Below are positions 46,116 to 55,309 of a DNA stretch of 64,000 nucleotides, piece by piece (the stretch's first letter is position 1; each line of letters starts with the position of its first letter). The notes beneath the pieces were generated by a model. The model made no database searches. It was not told the DNA's origin and saw only the letters and a list, made by a program, of their open reading frames with translations. Made by a program: the position numbers and the translations under genes. Source of the stretch: Chromatiaceae bacterium (GTDB lineage: Bacteria; Pseudomonadota; Gammaproteobacteria; Chromatiales; Chromatiaceae); the NCBI GenBank assembly GCA_024235315.1, contig JACKMP010000005.1, positions 1 to 64,000 of the forward strand, given 5' to 3'.

Positions 46116-46944
46116 ACAGGAATTCCAGCCAGTGACCGGCACTGACCAGTGCCGCTTTCGCCTCCTGCCAGCGGCCAGGCAACCGCAGGTGATGTGCCAT
46201 CGCCTCGTCCATCGCCTGCGCGACCCCGCGATAGCCCGCCAGATAGACGAACACGCTACCCTGCCCCATCAGACGCCACAGGGCATCCATGTTGGCGGTT
46301 GTGCTTTCGGCACGATCCAGCGCAGTCGCCGAGTAGCGGGTCTTCAGGGCATCGAAAGCGCGCTGCGTGGCAGCGTCGAAATACTGGTCCTGGTCGGCCC
46401 CGTGCTCGTTCATATACAGGTGCTCGAGCCCGGTCTGCGGTCCTTCGAGCATCAGAACCTTGCCCATCCAGTCGAGCTTCCGGGACTGGACTTTGTGCGC
46501 CAGCCAGCGGAAAGGCACCATGCCGCAGCCGGCACCGATGATCACCATGTTGCTGCGCGAGCCCATCGGGGGATAGAAGGGGTAGGCGAATGGCCCGTAT
46601 ATCGGCACGCTGTCGCCCTGCGCCAGACCCATCAGGTGATGCGCCATGCCAGACCCGGCATTTCCGTGGTCGCGGACATAGATGGTGATGTCGATAGAGT
46701 CTTCGAACGGTACGGCACCGACAGATTCGACCGAGTAGCGCCGCAGGCCGCGGGCGAGATCACCGGGATCGTGTCCGGGTACGAGGAAGGCGACATCCGA
46801 CCCGGCCGCGAACGAGCGGCCCTGCGGCGAGAGATTGAGCATCAGCTTGTCGACGCGATGCAGTCCCGGCAGGTCGACGACAACCGATTTGTGTACCACC
46901 CGCGCGAGTATCGGACTGTCGATCGTTGCATCAGGCTTGCTCAT
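46108..46944 (-). CDS. FAD/NAD(P)-binding oxidoreductase (ferredoxin-NADP reductase-like)
   Basis: 278 residues. The FAD site RRYSVES has the RxYS pattern of ferredoxin-NADP reductases, and the pyridine-nucleotide site is IIGAGCGMVPFRWL. The C-terminal ends HWLEFLYD. There is no Fe-S domain, so it must pass electrons to or from a separate carrier, not seen here. It overlaps ppsR by 8 bases, which ties its expression to PEP synthase control. The natural partner is unknown. Confidence 0.83.
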   Translation of the reverse strand: MSKPDATIDSPILARVVHKSVVVDLPGLHRVDKLMLNLSPQGRSFAAGSDVAFLVPGHDPGDLARGLRRYSVESVGAVPFEDSIDITIYVRDHGNAGSGMAHHLMGLAQGDSVPIYGPFAYPFYPPMGSRSNMVIIGAGCGMVPFRWLAHKVQSRKLDWMGKVLMLEGPQTGLEHLYMNEHGADQDQYFDAATQRAFDALKTRYSATALDRAESTTANMDALWRLMGQGSVFVYLAGYRGVAQAMDEAMAHHLRLPGRWQEAKAALVSAGHWLEFLYD

Positions 46945-47024
46945 TGCTTGAACCTCTCATGTTGTTATTGCGACGCACCCCTGCATCGAGCCGCTTGCGC
47001 CCAGCGCCAAGTGTATACCCGGAC

Positions 47025-47054
47025 GCCGGGTTCACGGCCTGTCGTTACCCGGCG
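47025..47054. terminator. Stem-loop after rraA
   Basis: Arms GCCGGGT and ACCCGGC around a 16-base loop, 2 bases beyond the rraA stop on the minus strand. There is no T-run, so it may be a weak terminator or a 3'-end stabiliser. Confidence 0.4.
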
Positions 47055-47055
47055 G

Positions 47056-47547
47056 TCAGGCGCCCGCCGGCGACAGTGCGCAGGCGCTGCAAATCACGCC
47101 GTCCTCATCTGCGTACAGGTAGGCCCCGGGCACGAACCGGACACCGGAAAAACGCACCTCCACGTCACGCTCGCCGACGCCCTTCTTGACGCTCTTGAGC
47201 GGATGCGTGCCGAGTGCCTTTACCCCAAGATCCATGCGCGCGATGTCCGCCGAGTCCCTGATCAGGCCGTTCATCAACACCCCGGCCCAGCCGTTCTCCA
47301 CCGCCTTGGCGGCCAGCAGGTCTCCGAGCATCGCGCAGCGCCTCGAGCCACCGGCATCGACCACCAGCACACGACCCTCGCCGGGCTCGGCCACCGCCTC
47401 CCTGACCAGCGAATTGTCTTCGAAGCATTTGATCGTCGAGATCTGTCCATGGAAACGGGCACGCCCGCCGAAACTTGAGAAACCGGGATCGCAGACCTGC
47501 AGTGAATCCGCGTACTCATCGCACAAATCCGCCGTCTTGAATTGCAT
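47056..47547 (-). CDS. rraA: RraA-family protein (regulator of RNase E / oxaloacetate decarboxylase-like)
   Basis: 163 residues. The RraA core reads KCFEDNSLVREAVAEPGEG, then VVDAGGSRRCAMLGDLLAAKAVENGWAG and GLIRDSADIARMDLGVKALG. RraA inhibits RNase E in E. coli; some homologues are instead HMG/CHA aldolases or oxaloacetate decarboxylases. It starts 9 bases after the aceK stop, so it probably shares the aceA-aceK transcript. Confidence 0.92.
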   Translation of the reverse strand: MQFKTADLCDEYADSLQVCDPGFSSFGGRARFHGQISTIKCFEDNSLVREAVAEPGEGRVLVVDAGGSRRCAMLGDLLAAKAVENGWAGVLMNGLIRDSADIARMDLGVKALGTHPLKSVKKGVGERDVEVRFSGVRFVPGAYLYADEDGVICSACALSPAGA

Positions 47548-47556
47548 GGTGGCCTG

Positions 47557-49296
47557 TCATTCCTCGCCGTAGATGAAGCGAAAGCGCTTGCTGACCGAAT
47601 AGGGGAAGACATCGCGCTGCCTGCCGTCACGAATGTCCTGCTGCACGCCTTTCCAGTATTCGGGACCGAGCATGTCGCGGTGGTGCCGCATGAAGGCCCG
47701 GCGCAGGTCCGGGTCGATCAGCAGAAAACTGGCGAATTCCTCGGGAAAGACGTCGTTCGGTGCAACCGAGTACCAGGGCTCGGCTGCCAGTTCGTCTTCC
47801 GGGGTACGCGGCGCCGGGATGTGTCGGAAATTCATGTCGGTCATGAACTCGATCTCATCGTAGTCGTAAAAGATCACCCGCCCGTGCCGCGTCACCCCGA
47901 AGTTCTTGTAGAGGAGATCACCGGCGAAAATGTTCGCCTCGGCCATCTCCTTGACCGCATTGCCGAAACCGATCACGGCATCTTCCTTCTGTTCCTTCGT
48001 CGCTGTCTGGAAATACAGATTCAGCGGATCGAGGCGACGCTCGATATAGAGGTGGCGCACGATCACCTTGTCGCCCTCGATCTCCAGGCTCTTGCCGCAC
48101 TTGTCCTTCAGCTCCGCCATCAGCTCGTCGGTGATGCGCGCAATGGGAAACGCGGCGTACGAATATTCGAGCGTATCGGCCATGCGCCCGACCCTGTCGT
48201 GCATCTTCACGATCTGGTATTTGCGCTTGACGATCTCGCGATTGACTTCCTTTGGCGGCCGGAAGTAGTCGTTGATGACCTTGAACACATAGGGGTAGGA
48301 CGGCATGGTGAACACCGTCATGACCATGCCCTTGATGCCGGGAGCGATCTCCAGCTTGTCGTTGGAATGCGCGAGGTGGTGCAGAAATCCGCGGTAGAAC
48401 TCGCTCTTGCCCTGCTTCTGCAGCCCGATCGAGGTATACAGATCTGCCTTGGTCTTGGTCGGCAGCATACGGTTGAGGAAATGCACCACCGCGGCCGGGG
48501 TTCCGGTCTCGACCATGAAATAGGCGCGCGCGAAACTGAACAGATTGGCGATGTCGTCGCCCTCCATCAACAGCGTATCGACGTAAACGCCGCCTTTCTC
48601 GTTGTTCAGAATCGGGATCACGAACGGGATGACCTCGGCGCCATTGATCGCGCGGCCGACGATATAAGCGGCTTTGTTGCGATAGAACGGCGCGCGCAGC
48701 ACCTGCAGATGGAAGTGCCGGCGCAGCTCCAGCCCCGGCATACCGCGCATCTTGATGTGACGGACCAGTCGCCGAACATCGCGGTTGAGATCCTCGAACG
48801 GCAGGCTGAGTGGGATGGCCTGCAGGATCACGCGCACTGAACGGGTGAGGCCGTGCCGCGTCGGATAATAACTGTCGTATACCGGATCATCGTCGTCCAG
48901 ATACTCGGTCGACAGACCGGGACGCACGAAGATGTTGTCGTTGTTGTAGTAGCGGCGGTGGAAAAGCCAGGTGAACACGGAGTTGTAGAAGGTCTCCGCG
49001 AGTTCGGGCTGCTTGTGTTCGTAAAGCAAGCCGATATAGCGCAGCTTGACCTCACGCCACAGGTCTTCATCAACGTCACTGTCGAGCCTGAACTCTGCCT
49101 TCAGACGTTCGGTGGCCTCGCTGACCCGCTGCGTATAGAGATTGATGCGATCACTCGCCGCCTGACGCTGTCCACGCCAGTCGCATGCCTCGAAGCGTTG
49201 CCTCGCCTGGCCGGTGATCTCGAGGAAGATCCGGTAGTGGCGATTGAAGCCGTCGAGGATGGTCGCGGCAATGCGGCGCGCGTTGAGTTCCGTCAT
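47557..49296 (-). CDS. aceK: Isocitrate dehydrogenase kinase/phosphatase AceK
   Basis: 579 residues from the ATG at 49296 (MTELNARRIAATILDGFNR). The regulatory domain leads to the catalytic part with the ATP loop PGIKGMVMTVFTMPSYPYVFK, ending in VFPYSVSKRFRFIYGEE. It inactivates isocitrate dehydrogenase by phosphorylation so that isocitrate enters the glyoxylate shunt. The frame is open upstream to 49494, but those residues are proline-glycine rich and not AceK-like. It lies 219 bases downstream of aceA. Confidence 0.95.
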   Translation of the reverse strand: MTELNARRIAATILDGFNRHYRIFLEITGQARQRFEACDWRGQRQAASDRINLYTQRVSEATERLKAEFRLDSDVDEDLWREVKLRYIGLLYEHKQPELAETFYNSVFTWLFHRRYYNNDNIFVRPGLSTEYLDDDDPVYDSYYPTRHGLTRSVRVILQAIPLSLPFEDLNRDVRRLVRHIKMRGMPGLELRRHFHLQVLRAPFYRNKAAYIVGRAINGAEVIPFVIPILNNEKGGVYVDTLLMEGDDIANLFSFARAYFMVETGTPAAVVHFLNRMLPTKTKADLYTSIGLQKQGKSEFYRGFLHHLAHSNDKLEIAPGIKGMVMTVFTMPSYPYVFKVINDYFRPPKEVNREIVKRKYQIVKMHDRVGRMADTLEYSYAAFPIARITDELMAELKDKCGKSLEIEGDKVIVRHLYIERRLDPLNLYFQTATKEQKEDAVIGFGNAVKEMAEANIFAGDLLYKNFGVTRHGRVIFYDYDEIEFMTDMNFRHIPAPRTPEDELAAEPWYSVAPNDVFPEEFASFLLIDPDLRRAFMRHHRDMLGPEYWKGVQQDIRDGRQRDVFPYSVSKRFRFIYGEE

Positions 49297-49463
49297 CCGG
49301 TTGTGGCCTGCCAATATCTCCGATTGCAGGTTCAATGATGAATGTTCGGTCCCTGGAACACCATCCTCATGACGGGCCAGGACGGTGACGCCCGATTGCT
49401 CAAGACACTTCGACACGGCAATCCTTCCAGTCCCTTGTCCGCAGGACCCGCCCGGCCCGCCGC

Positions 49464-49492
49464 GACCCCCGGGCACAGGACGCCCCGGGGTC
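49464..49492. terminator. Stem-loop in the aceA-aceK gap
   Basis: Arms GACCCCCGGGC and GCCCCGGGGTC (one mismatch) around a 7-base loop, about 24 bases after the aceA stop on the minus strand. In E. coli stem-loops in this same gap lower aceK expression relative to aceA; the placement here suggests the same use. Confidence 0.5.
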
Positions 49493-49515
49493 ACCGCAAC
49501 GGGCCGGCGCGATGC

Positions 49516-50823
49516 CTAGCCGAACTGCTCTTCTTCGGTCGAGCCGGTGAGTGCCGTCACCGACGAGGCGCCGCCCTGGATGACCGTGGTGACGTCATCG
49601 AAATAGCCGACACCGACCTCCTGTTGATGCGACACGAAGGTGTAGCCCTTGTCACGTGCGGCAAACTCCGGCTCCTGGACCTTCTCGACATAATGCTTCA
49701 TGCCCTCGCCGCGGGCGTAGTCATAGGCCAGGTCGAACATGTGGTACCACATGTTATGGATACCGGCGAGGGTGATGAACTGGTACTTGTAGCCCATCGC
49801 CGACAACTCGTCCTGGAACTTCGCGATCGTGGTGTCGTCGAGGTTCTTCTTCCAGTTGAACGACGGCGAGCAGTTGTAGGCCAGCAGCTTGTTCGGATTG
49901 GCGGCCAGCACGGCCTCCGCGAACTCGCGGGCAAAACCGAGGTCCGGGGTGCCGGTCTCGCACCACACCAGATCCGCGTAAGGTGCATAGGCCACGCCGC
50001 GGCTGATCGCCTGTTCGAGGCCGTTTTTCACACGGTAGAAACCCTCCGAGGTACGCTCGCCGGTGAGGAACGGCTTGTCGTTCGGGTCGACGTCATTGGT
50101 CAGCAGGTTGGCCGCCTCCGAATCGGTGCGTGCCAGCAGCAGCGTCGGCACACCCATCACGTCGGATGCGAGGCGCGCTGCGATCAGCTTCTCGACAGCC
50201 TCGCGGGTCGGCACCAGCACCTTGCCGCCCATGTGACCGCACTTCTTCACCGCCGCGAGCTGGTCCTCGAAGTGCACCCCCGAAGCGCCGTTGGCGATCA
50301 TGTTCTTCATCAGTTCGAAGGCGTTGAGCACGCCACCGAAGCCGGCCTCGGCATCGGCCACGATCGGCAGGAAGTAATCGAGATAACCCTCGTCACCCGG
50401 GCCGACGCCGCGCGACCACTGGATCTCGTCCGAGCGTTTGAACGCATTGTTGATACGGCGCACCATCGTCGGCACGGAGTCGTAGGCGTACAGCGACTGG
50501 TCGGGGTACATGGTCTCGGAGGTGTTGCCATCGGCAGCCACCTGCCAACCGGACAGATAGATGGCCTCGATGCCCGCTTTCGCCTGCTGCACAGCCTGTC
50601 CGCCGGTCAGCGCGCCCATGCAGTTGACGTAGCCCTTCTTGGCATCGCCGTGGACCAGGCCCCACAGCTTCTCGGCTCCGCGCTTGGCCAGGGTGTACTC
50701 TGGCTGGACCGAGCCACGCAGACGCACGACGTCCGCCGCCGAATAGCCGCGCTCAACGTCCAGCCAACGCGGGTTTTCCGCCCAATCCTTTTCCAATGCC
50801 TTGATCTGATCTTCTCGGGTCAT
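49516..50823 (-). CDS. aceA: Isocitrate lyase AceA
   Basis: 435 residues. The catalytic loop is KKCGH with Cys195, the same number as in E. coli, and the metal site lies in IVADAEAGFGG. The tail TALTGSTEEEQFG is typical of the short bacterial form. It splits isocitrate to succinate and glyoxylate, the first step of the glyoxylate shunt. The 309-base gap upstream carries two palindromes of the pha type. Confidence 0.96.
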   Translation of the reverse strand: MTREDQIKALEKDWAENPRWLDVERGYSAADVVRLRGSVQPEYTLAKRGAEKLWGLVHGDAKKGYVNCMGALTGGQAVQQAKAGIEAIYLSGWQVAADGNTSETMYPDQSLYAYDSVPTMVRRINNAFKRSDEIQWSRGVGPGDEGYLDYFLPIVADAEAGFGGVLNAFELMKNMIANGASGVHFEDQLAAVKKCGHMGGKVLVPTREAVEKLIAARLASDVMGVPTLLLARTDSEAANLLTNDVDPNDKPFLTGERTSEGFYRVKNGLEQAISRGVAYAPYADLVWCETGTPDLGFAREFAEAVLAANPNKLLAYNCSPSFNWKKNLDDTTIAKFQDELSAMGYKYQFITLAGIHNMWYHMFDLAYDYARGEGMKHYVEKVQEPEFAARDKGYTFVSHQQEVGVGYFDDVTTVIQGGASSVTALTGSTEEEQFG

Positions 50824-50905
50824 CGCCTATCTCCCGTCTCACTCATTTAATTGTATGAATCGCGGCGCTGCCGACCGGGGTCATACAGCGACGTTACGAA
50901 CCGTT

Positions 50906-50922
50906 TTGTTGCGTTGCAACAA
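50906..50922. promoter_or_regulatory. Palindrome TTGTTGC-N3-GCAACAA upstream of aceA
   Basis: Perfect 7-base arms around GTT, 83 bases upstream of the aceA start. The TGC-N3-GCA core matches sites in the phaE/phaA region. PhaR is reported to bind CTGC-N3-GCAG-like sequences in other bacteria; binding here is inferred. Confidence 0.5.
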
Positions 50923-51049
50923 TCCGCTAAAGCTACCCGCATAAAGACAATCGATCAATCTCAACCGCGGACCGATCACAACCCGGAAGACAACCGAACG
51001 CCAATTTTTTATTGTGTTTAAACAGCTACTTACGCCCTATTATTTATTT

Positions 51050-51064
51050 TTGTGCAGCGCAACA
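51050..51064. promoter_or_regulatory. Second TGC-N3-GCA site upstream of aceA
   Basis: TTGTGC-AGC-GCAACA, an imperfect version of the same pattern, 143 bases from the first site. Its right arm (GCAACA) is identical to that of the sites near pha. Confidence 0.4.
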
Positions 51065-51132
51065 GACGGAACAAATGCAAAGTATTGATAAACGCTATCC
51101 TGCGCTGAGCACGTCTGCCCTCTCCGCCACCG

Positions 51133-52875
51133 CTACAAGGCACCCTCGGCCACCCGGTAGGGCAGGTACTCCGGCCGCCACATGCGCGCCCTCACGTAGT
51201 CACCCAGCGCCGCAAGATCCTCGCTGTCCAGGTCCGTCCGACTCGCCGAGCCGTCGCGCAATGCCACCGCCAGGACCTTGGTCGCGACTTCGACGCTGAC
51301 CTCCCGCAAATCGTTGATCGGCGGAAAGATGCGTTCTCGCGACAGATAGTGGCGTTCGGTGTAGTCGGCCAGCGCAAAGGCCGACTCGATGATCATTGCA
51401 TCGCTTATGCGGCGACAGCGACCGAGGATGGCGGCGAAACCGATACCGGGAAACACGAACGCGTTGTTGCCCTGACCGACAGGGACGCGCGCGCCCTCGT
51501 ACTCGGTGTCGGCAAACGGACTGCCGCTGGCGATGATCGCCTTGCCATTGGTCCAGGCGATCAGGTCCTGGGGGATCGCCTCGCAGTTCGAGGTCGGATT
51601 GGACAGCGGGAAGATGATCGGTCGCTCGGCGTTCTCCGCCATGTGCCTGACCAGTGGCTCGCTGAAAAGGCCGCTGACACCGGTCAGGCCAAGCAGCACG
51701 GTCGGTCTGGCCTGCTCGATCACCTCCAGCAGGCTGGGCACCTCGCCGCTGATCGACCAGTCCGCGTAGGTCTCCTGATACTGGCTGACCGGCAACTGGT
51801 AGCCCTGCGCCGACACCCCTTCGACGACCAGGCCGCCAACGTCCATCACGAACATCTGACGCCGCGCCTGTTCGCGCGACAGGCCCTCATGCACCAGGCC
51901 CTGTTGAATCGCCTTGGCCACACCAACGCCACCGGCACCGGCGCCGACCACACAGATGCGCTGATCGGTCAGCGCCTCACCCTTGAGCTTGCATGCCGCG
52001 ATCAATCCGGCCAGCGTCACCGCACCCGTGCCCTGGATATCGTCATTGAACGACGCAATGCGGTCGCGATATCGCTCGAGGACCTTGAACGCGACATCCT
52101 TGGCAAAGTCTTCCCACTGGATGACCGTCTTCGGCCAGCGTCGCTTGACGGCGTCGACAAAGCGGTCGACCAGCTCCAGATAGGCGTCACCGCGCAGGCG
52201 CGGCTCGTGAATGCCGAGGTAATCCGGGTCTTCGAGCAATTCCCGACGGTCGGTGCCGACATCGAAATTGACCGGCATGGTATGGAACGGGCTGACCCCT
52301 GCGCCGGCGGTATACAGTGCCAGTTTGCCGATGCAGATCGCCAGGCCGCCGTGTCCCTGGTCACCGATACCGAGGATGGCCGAGGAATCCGTGGCAACGA
52401 TCATGCGGACATCCAACAGCGGGTAGTCGGCGAGGATCTGGTCGATATGGTCGATGTTCTTGGTCGATACCGTGATCCCGCGCGGCGCCTGGTAGAGGTC
52501 GCTGTACTGCTGGACCGCCTTACCCACAGTGGGCGTATAAACGATCGGCATCATCTCCTCGAGATGCTGCTGCAGAACGGCATAAAACCGCACCTCGGAG
52601 CGTTCCTGCATCGCGCGCAGATACTGGTATTTCGCGATGTCATCCGGCTGACGGCAGAAACCGCGATATAGACGCGCCACCTGCTGCGGCAGATCGCAGA
52701 CCTGTGGCGGCAGCATCCCTTCAAGCCCCAGCTCGCGGCGCTCACGTTCGCTGAACGCCGTACCTTTATTGGTGGCAGCAAGACGCAGCAGCGCATTGCC
52801 TCGCAGGTAGACCTCCAGATAACCCCTGCCCTCGCCGTCGGTTTTGTAGGCAAAGTAGGGACTCAGTCGTGCCAT
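51133..52875 (-). CDS. maeA: NAD-dependent malic enzyme
   Basis: 580 residues, large-form malic enzyme. Segments ILGIGDQGHGGLAICIGK, then FNDDIQGTGAVTLAG (divalent metal and malate site) and VVGAGAGGVGVAKAI (nucleotide fold) are diagnostic. It decarboxylates malate to pyruvate. The gene is 24 bases downstream of malate synthase G, so malate made there can flow directly to pyruvate. Cofactor choice (NAD) is assumed from the family length. Confidence 0.92.
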   Translation of the reverse strand: MARLSPYFAYKTDGEGRGYLEVYLRGNALLRLAATNKGTAFSERERRELGLEGMLPPQVCDLPQQVARLYRGFCRQPDDIAKYQYLRAMQERSEVRFYAVLQQHLEEMMPIVYTPTVGKAVQQYSDLYQAPRGITVSTKNIDHIDQILADYPLLDVRMIVATDSSAILGIGDQGHGGLAICIGKLALYTAGAGVSPFHTMPVNFDVGTDRRELLEDPDYLGIHEPRLRGDAYLELVDRFVDAVKRRWPKTVIQWEDFAKDVAFKVLERYRDRIASFNDDIQGTGAVTLAGLIAACKLKGEALTDQRICVVGAGAGGVGVAKAIQQGLVHEGLSREQARRQMFVMDVGGLVVEGVSAQGYQLPVSQYQETYADWSISGEVPSLLEVIEQARPTVLLGLTGVSGLFSEPLVRHMAENAERPIIFPLSNPTSNCEAIPQDLIAWTNGKAIIASGSPFADTEYEGARVPVGQGNNAFVFPGIGFAAILGRCRRISDAMIIESAFALADYTERHYLSRERIFPPINDLREVSVEVATKVLAVALRDGSASRTDLDSEDLAALGDYVRARMWRPEYLPYRVAEGAL

Positions 52876-52899
52876 GCGCTCCCCTTGGCCAGGCCTCGG

Positions 52900-55095
52900 T
52901 CAGGCGACCTGATGTCGCTGTTTCTTCAGTTCCACACGCCGTGCATGCAGGACCGGTTCGGTATAACCACTGGGCTGCACTCTCCCCTTCAGCACGAGAT
53001 CGAGCGCCGCCTGAAACGCGATGCCGTCGTAGTCCGGCGCCATCGGCCGGTACTCGGGGTCGGCCGCGTTCTGCTGATCGACGACCACCGCCATGCGGCG
53101 CATGGTCTCGACGACCTGGGCCTCGTCACAGATCCCATGATGCAGCCAGTTGGCGATGTGCTGGCTGGATATGCGCAATGTGGCGCGGTCCTCCATCAGG
53201 CCGACATCGTTGATATCCGGCACCTTCGAACAACCGACTCCCTGATCGATCCAGCGCACCACGTAGCCGAGGATGCCCTGCGCGTTGTTGTCCAGCTCGC
53301 GCTGGATCTGCGCCGCCGACAGCCGCGAGGGATCCGCCATCAGCGGCGGCGTCAGGATGTCGTCGAGGCTGGCACGCGGGCGGGACTTGAGTTCGGCCTG
53401 CCGTTGCGCCACGTCGATATCATGATAGTGCATGGCATGCAGTGTCGCTGCGGTCGGTGATGGCACCCAGGCGCAGTTTGCACCTGCCTGTGGGTGCGCG
53501 GTCTTGGTCTGCACCATGTTTGCCATCTGGTCCGGGATCGCCCACATGCCTTTGCCGATCTGAGCGCGGCCGGCCAGTCCACAGGCCAGGCCGACATCGA
53601 CGTTCCAGTCTTCGTACGCGGCAATCCAGGGTTGGGTCTTGATCTCGGCCTTGGGAAGCACCGGGCCGAGTTCCATGCTGGTGTGGATCTCATCGCCGGT
53701 GCGATCGAGAAAGCCGGTATTGATGAAGATGACGCGCTCGCTGGCGGCGCGGATGCACTCCATCAGGTTGACCGTGGTGCGTCTCTCCTCGTCCATGATG
53801 CCGACCTTGAGGGTATTGCGCGCCAGGCCGAGTACATCCTCCACCCGCCCGAACAGGGTATTGGTAAAGGCGACTTCCTCCGGCCCGTGCATCTTCGGCT
53901 TGACGATATACACGCTGCCGCTTCGCGAATTGCGGAAACGGCTGTTGCCGCGCAGATCGTGCATAGCGATCAGGCTGGTCAACATCGCATCCAGAATACC
54001 TTCCGGTATCTCGTGCCCCGACTGATCCAGGATGGCGTCATTGGTCATCAGGTGGCCGACGTTGCGCACCAGCATCAGGCTGCGGCCCGGCAGACTCAGC
54101 GTGCCACTTCGGGAAGACGTGTACTCACGGTCCGGGTTGAGTGCACGCTCGACCGGCTGGCCGCGCTTGTAGAAACGCTCGGACAGGCTGCCCTGCATCA
54201 GCCCGAGCCAGTTGCCATAGACCTGCACCTTGTCTTCCGCATCCACCGCCGCCACCGAGTCCTCGCAGTCCATGATCGTGGTCACGGCCGATTCGAGGTA
54301 CACGTCGCGGATGCCGGCTGGGTGCAACTGCGCCACCGGGTGATCGCGCTCGATCACGATATCGATATGCAGTCCGTTGTTGCGCAGCACGATATTGCCG
54401 AGCTTTCCTTCGCGCTCGCGATAGCCGACGAACTCGGCAGGATCGACCAGGCCGGTGGTCCGACCGTCGGCCAGGGTCGCTGACAACCCCATGTGGTCAT
54501 TGAAATGGACCAGTGCGTACTCGCTCACCTCGGCGTGCGAACCTTCGGTCAGTGGCACCGCATCGTCGAGAAACGCAGCGACCCGCGCGACAACTGCAGC
54601 ACCGCGCTTCACGTTGAACGTCAGGCCTTTTTCCAGGCCGTCGTCTTCGGGTATCACGTCAGTGCCGTAAAAGGCATCGTACAGGCTGCCCCAACGCGCA
54701 TTCGCGGCATTGAGTGCATAGCGTGCATTGTTGACCGGGACCACCAGCTGCGGACCGGCGACATGCGCAATCTCGTCGTCGACGTTGTCCGTGGTGATCG
54801 AGAAAGGTTCCCCTTCCGGCACCAGGTAGCCGATCCCGGACAGAAATGCCTTGTAAGCTGGCATGTCCAGTGGCTCACCGCGCCTTGCCAGGCACCATTC
54901 ATCGACCTGTGCCTGCAGCTGCTCACGCTTGGACAACAGGGCCCGATTCAGCGGTGCAAGATCCGTGACGATGGCGCCAAATCCCTGCCAGAAGGCGTCG
55001 GTCGCCACACCGGTGCCGGGAAGGGCCTTGTTCTCGATGAAATCGTAAAGTGTTTTCGCAACCTGCAGGCCGCCGGCGGATATGCGCTCTGTCAT
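52900..55095 (-). CDS. glcB: Malate synthase G
   Basis: 731 residues, the long G isoform. Typical segments are TTIMDCEDSVAAVDAEDKV, then GKGMWAIPDQMANMVQTK and AGANCAWVPSPTAATLHAMHYH. It condenses glyoxylate with acetyl-CoA, the second step of the shunt. No aceB (isoform A) is present in the window, so GlcB probably serves AceA. Malic enzyme follows 24 bases later. Confidence 0.96.
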   Translation of the reverse strand: MTERISAGGLQVAKTLYDFIENKALPGTGVATDAFWQGFGAIVTDLAPLNRALLSKREQLQAQVDEWCLARRGEPLDMPAYKAFLSGIGYLVPEGEPFSITTDNVDDEIAHVAGPQLVVPVNNARYALNAANARWGSLYDAFYGTDVIPEDDGLEKGLTFNVKRGAAVVARVAAFLDDAVPLTEGSHAEVSEYALVHFNDHMGLSATLADGRTTGLVDPAEFVGYREREGKLGNIVLRNNGLHIDIVIERDHPVAQLHPAGIRDVYLESAVTTIMDCEDSVAAVDAEDKVQVYGNWLGLMQGSLSERFYKRGQPVERALNPDREYTSSRSGTLSLPGRSLMLVRNVGHLMTNDAILDQSGHEIPEGILDAMLTSLIAMHDLRGNSRFRNSRSGSVYIVKPKMHGPEEVAFTNTLFGRVEDVLGLARNTLKVGIMDEERRTTVNLMECIRAASERVIFINTGFLDRTGDEIHTSMELGPVLPKAEIKTQPWIAAYEDWNVDVGLACGLAGRAQIGKGMWAIPDQMANMVQTKTAHPQAGANCAWVPSPTAATLHAMHYHDIDVAQRQAELKSRPRASLDDILTPPLMADPSRLSAAQIQRELDNNAQGILGYVVRWIDQGVGCSKVPDINDVGLMEDRATLRISSQHIANWLHHGICDEAQVVETMRRMAVVVDQQNAADPEYRPMAPDYDGIAFQAALDLVLKGRVQPSGYTEPVLHARRVELKKQRHQVA

Positions 55096-55253
55096 GAAAA
55101 GACTTCCCTAAATTACAACTGATCTATCGTCACAAGACTAAGAGTAGTGCGCGGGAAATACTTATAGTTAATCCGTCAACCTCATCATAGGCTGGCGCAA
55201 TCATGGTGGCGGCAGCACACGATGCCTCCCGCACCCGGCATTGCGGCGCACAG

Positions 55254-55290
55254 AAAAAGGCCCACCACCCTGTCGGGTGGCAGGCCTTTT
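55254..55290. terminator. Terminator of phaC, possibly bidirectional
   Basis: A GC-rich stem (outer GGCC/GGCC, inner CACCC/GGGTG) with a 4-base TGTC loop, flanked by AAAAA on the left and TTTT on the right. The A-run becomes a T-run on the minus strand, so it suits the leftward pha transcript; the right side could act rightward. Confidence 0.75.
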
Positions 55291-55309
55291 CGGGTCCGAC
55301 GGCGTCCGA

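Larger units (their letters stand above)
50824..51132. other. Promoter region of aceA
   Basis: 309 bases between malic enzyme and aceA, both leftward. It is AT-rich for this genome, particularly 51001-51055 (TTTTTTATTGTG, TATTTATTTTTG). It contains two TGC-N3-GCA palindromes, listed separately, and no gene I can support. Confidence 0.6.
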
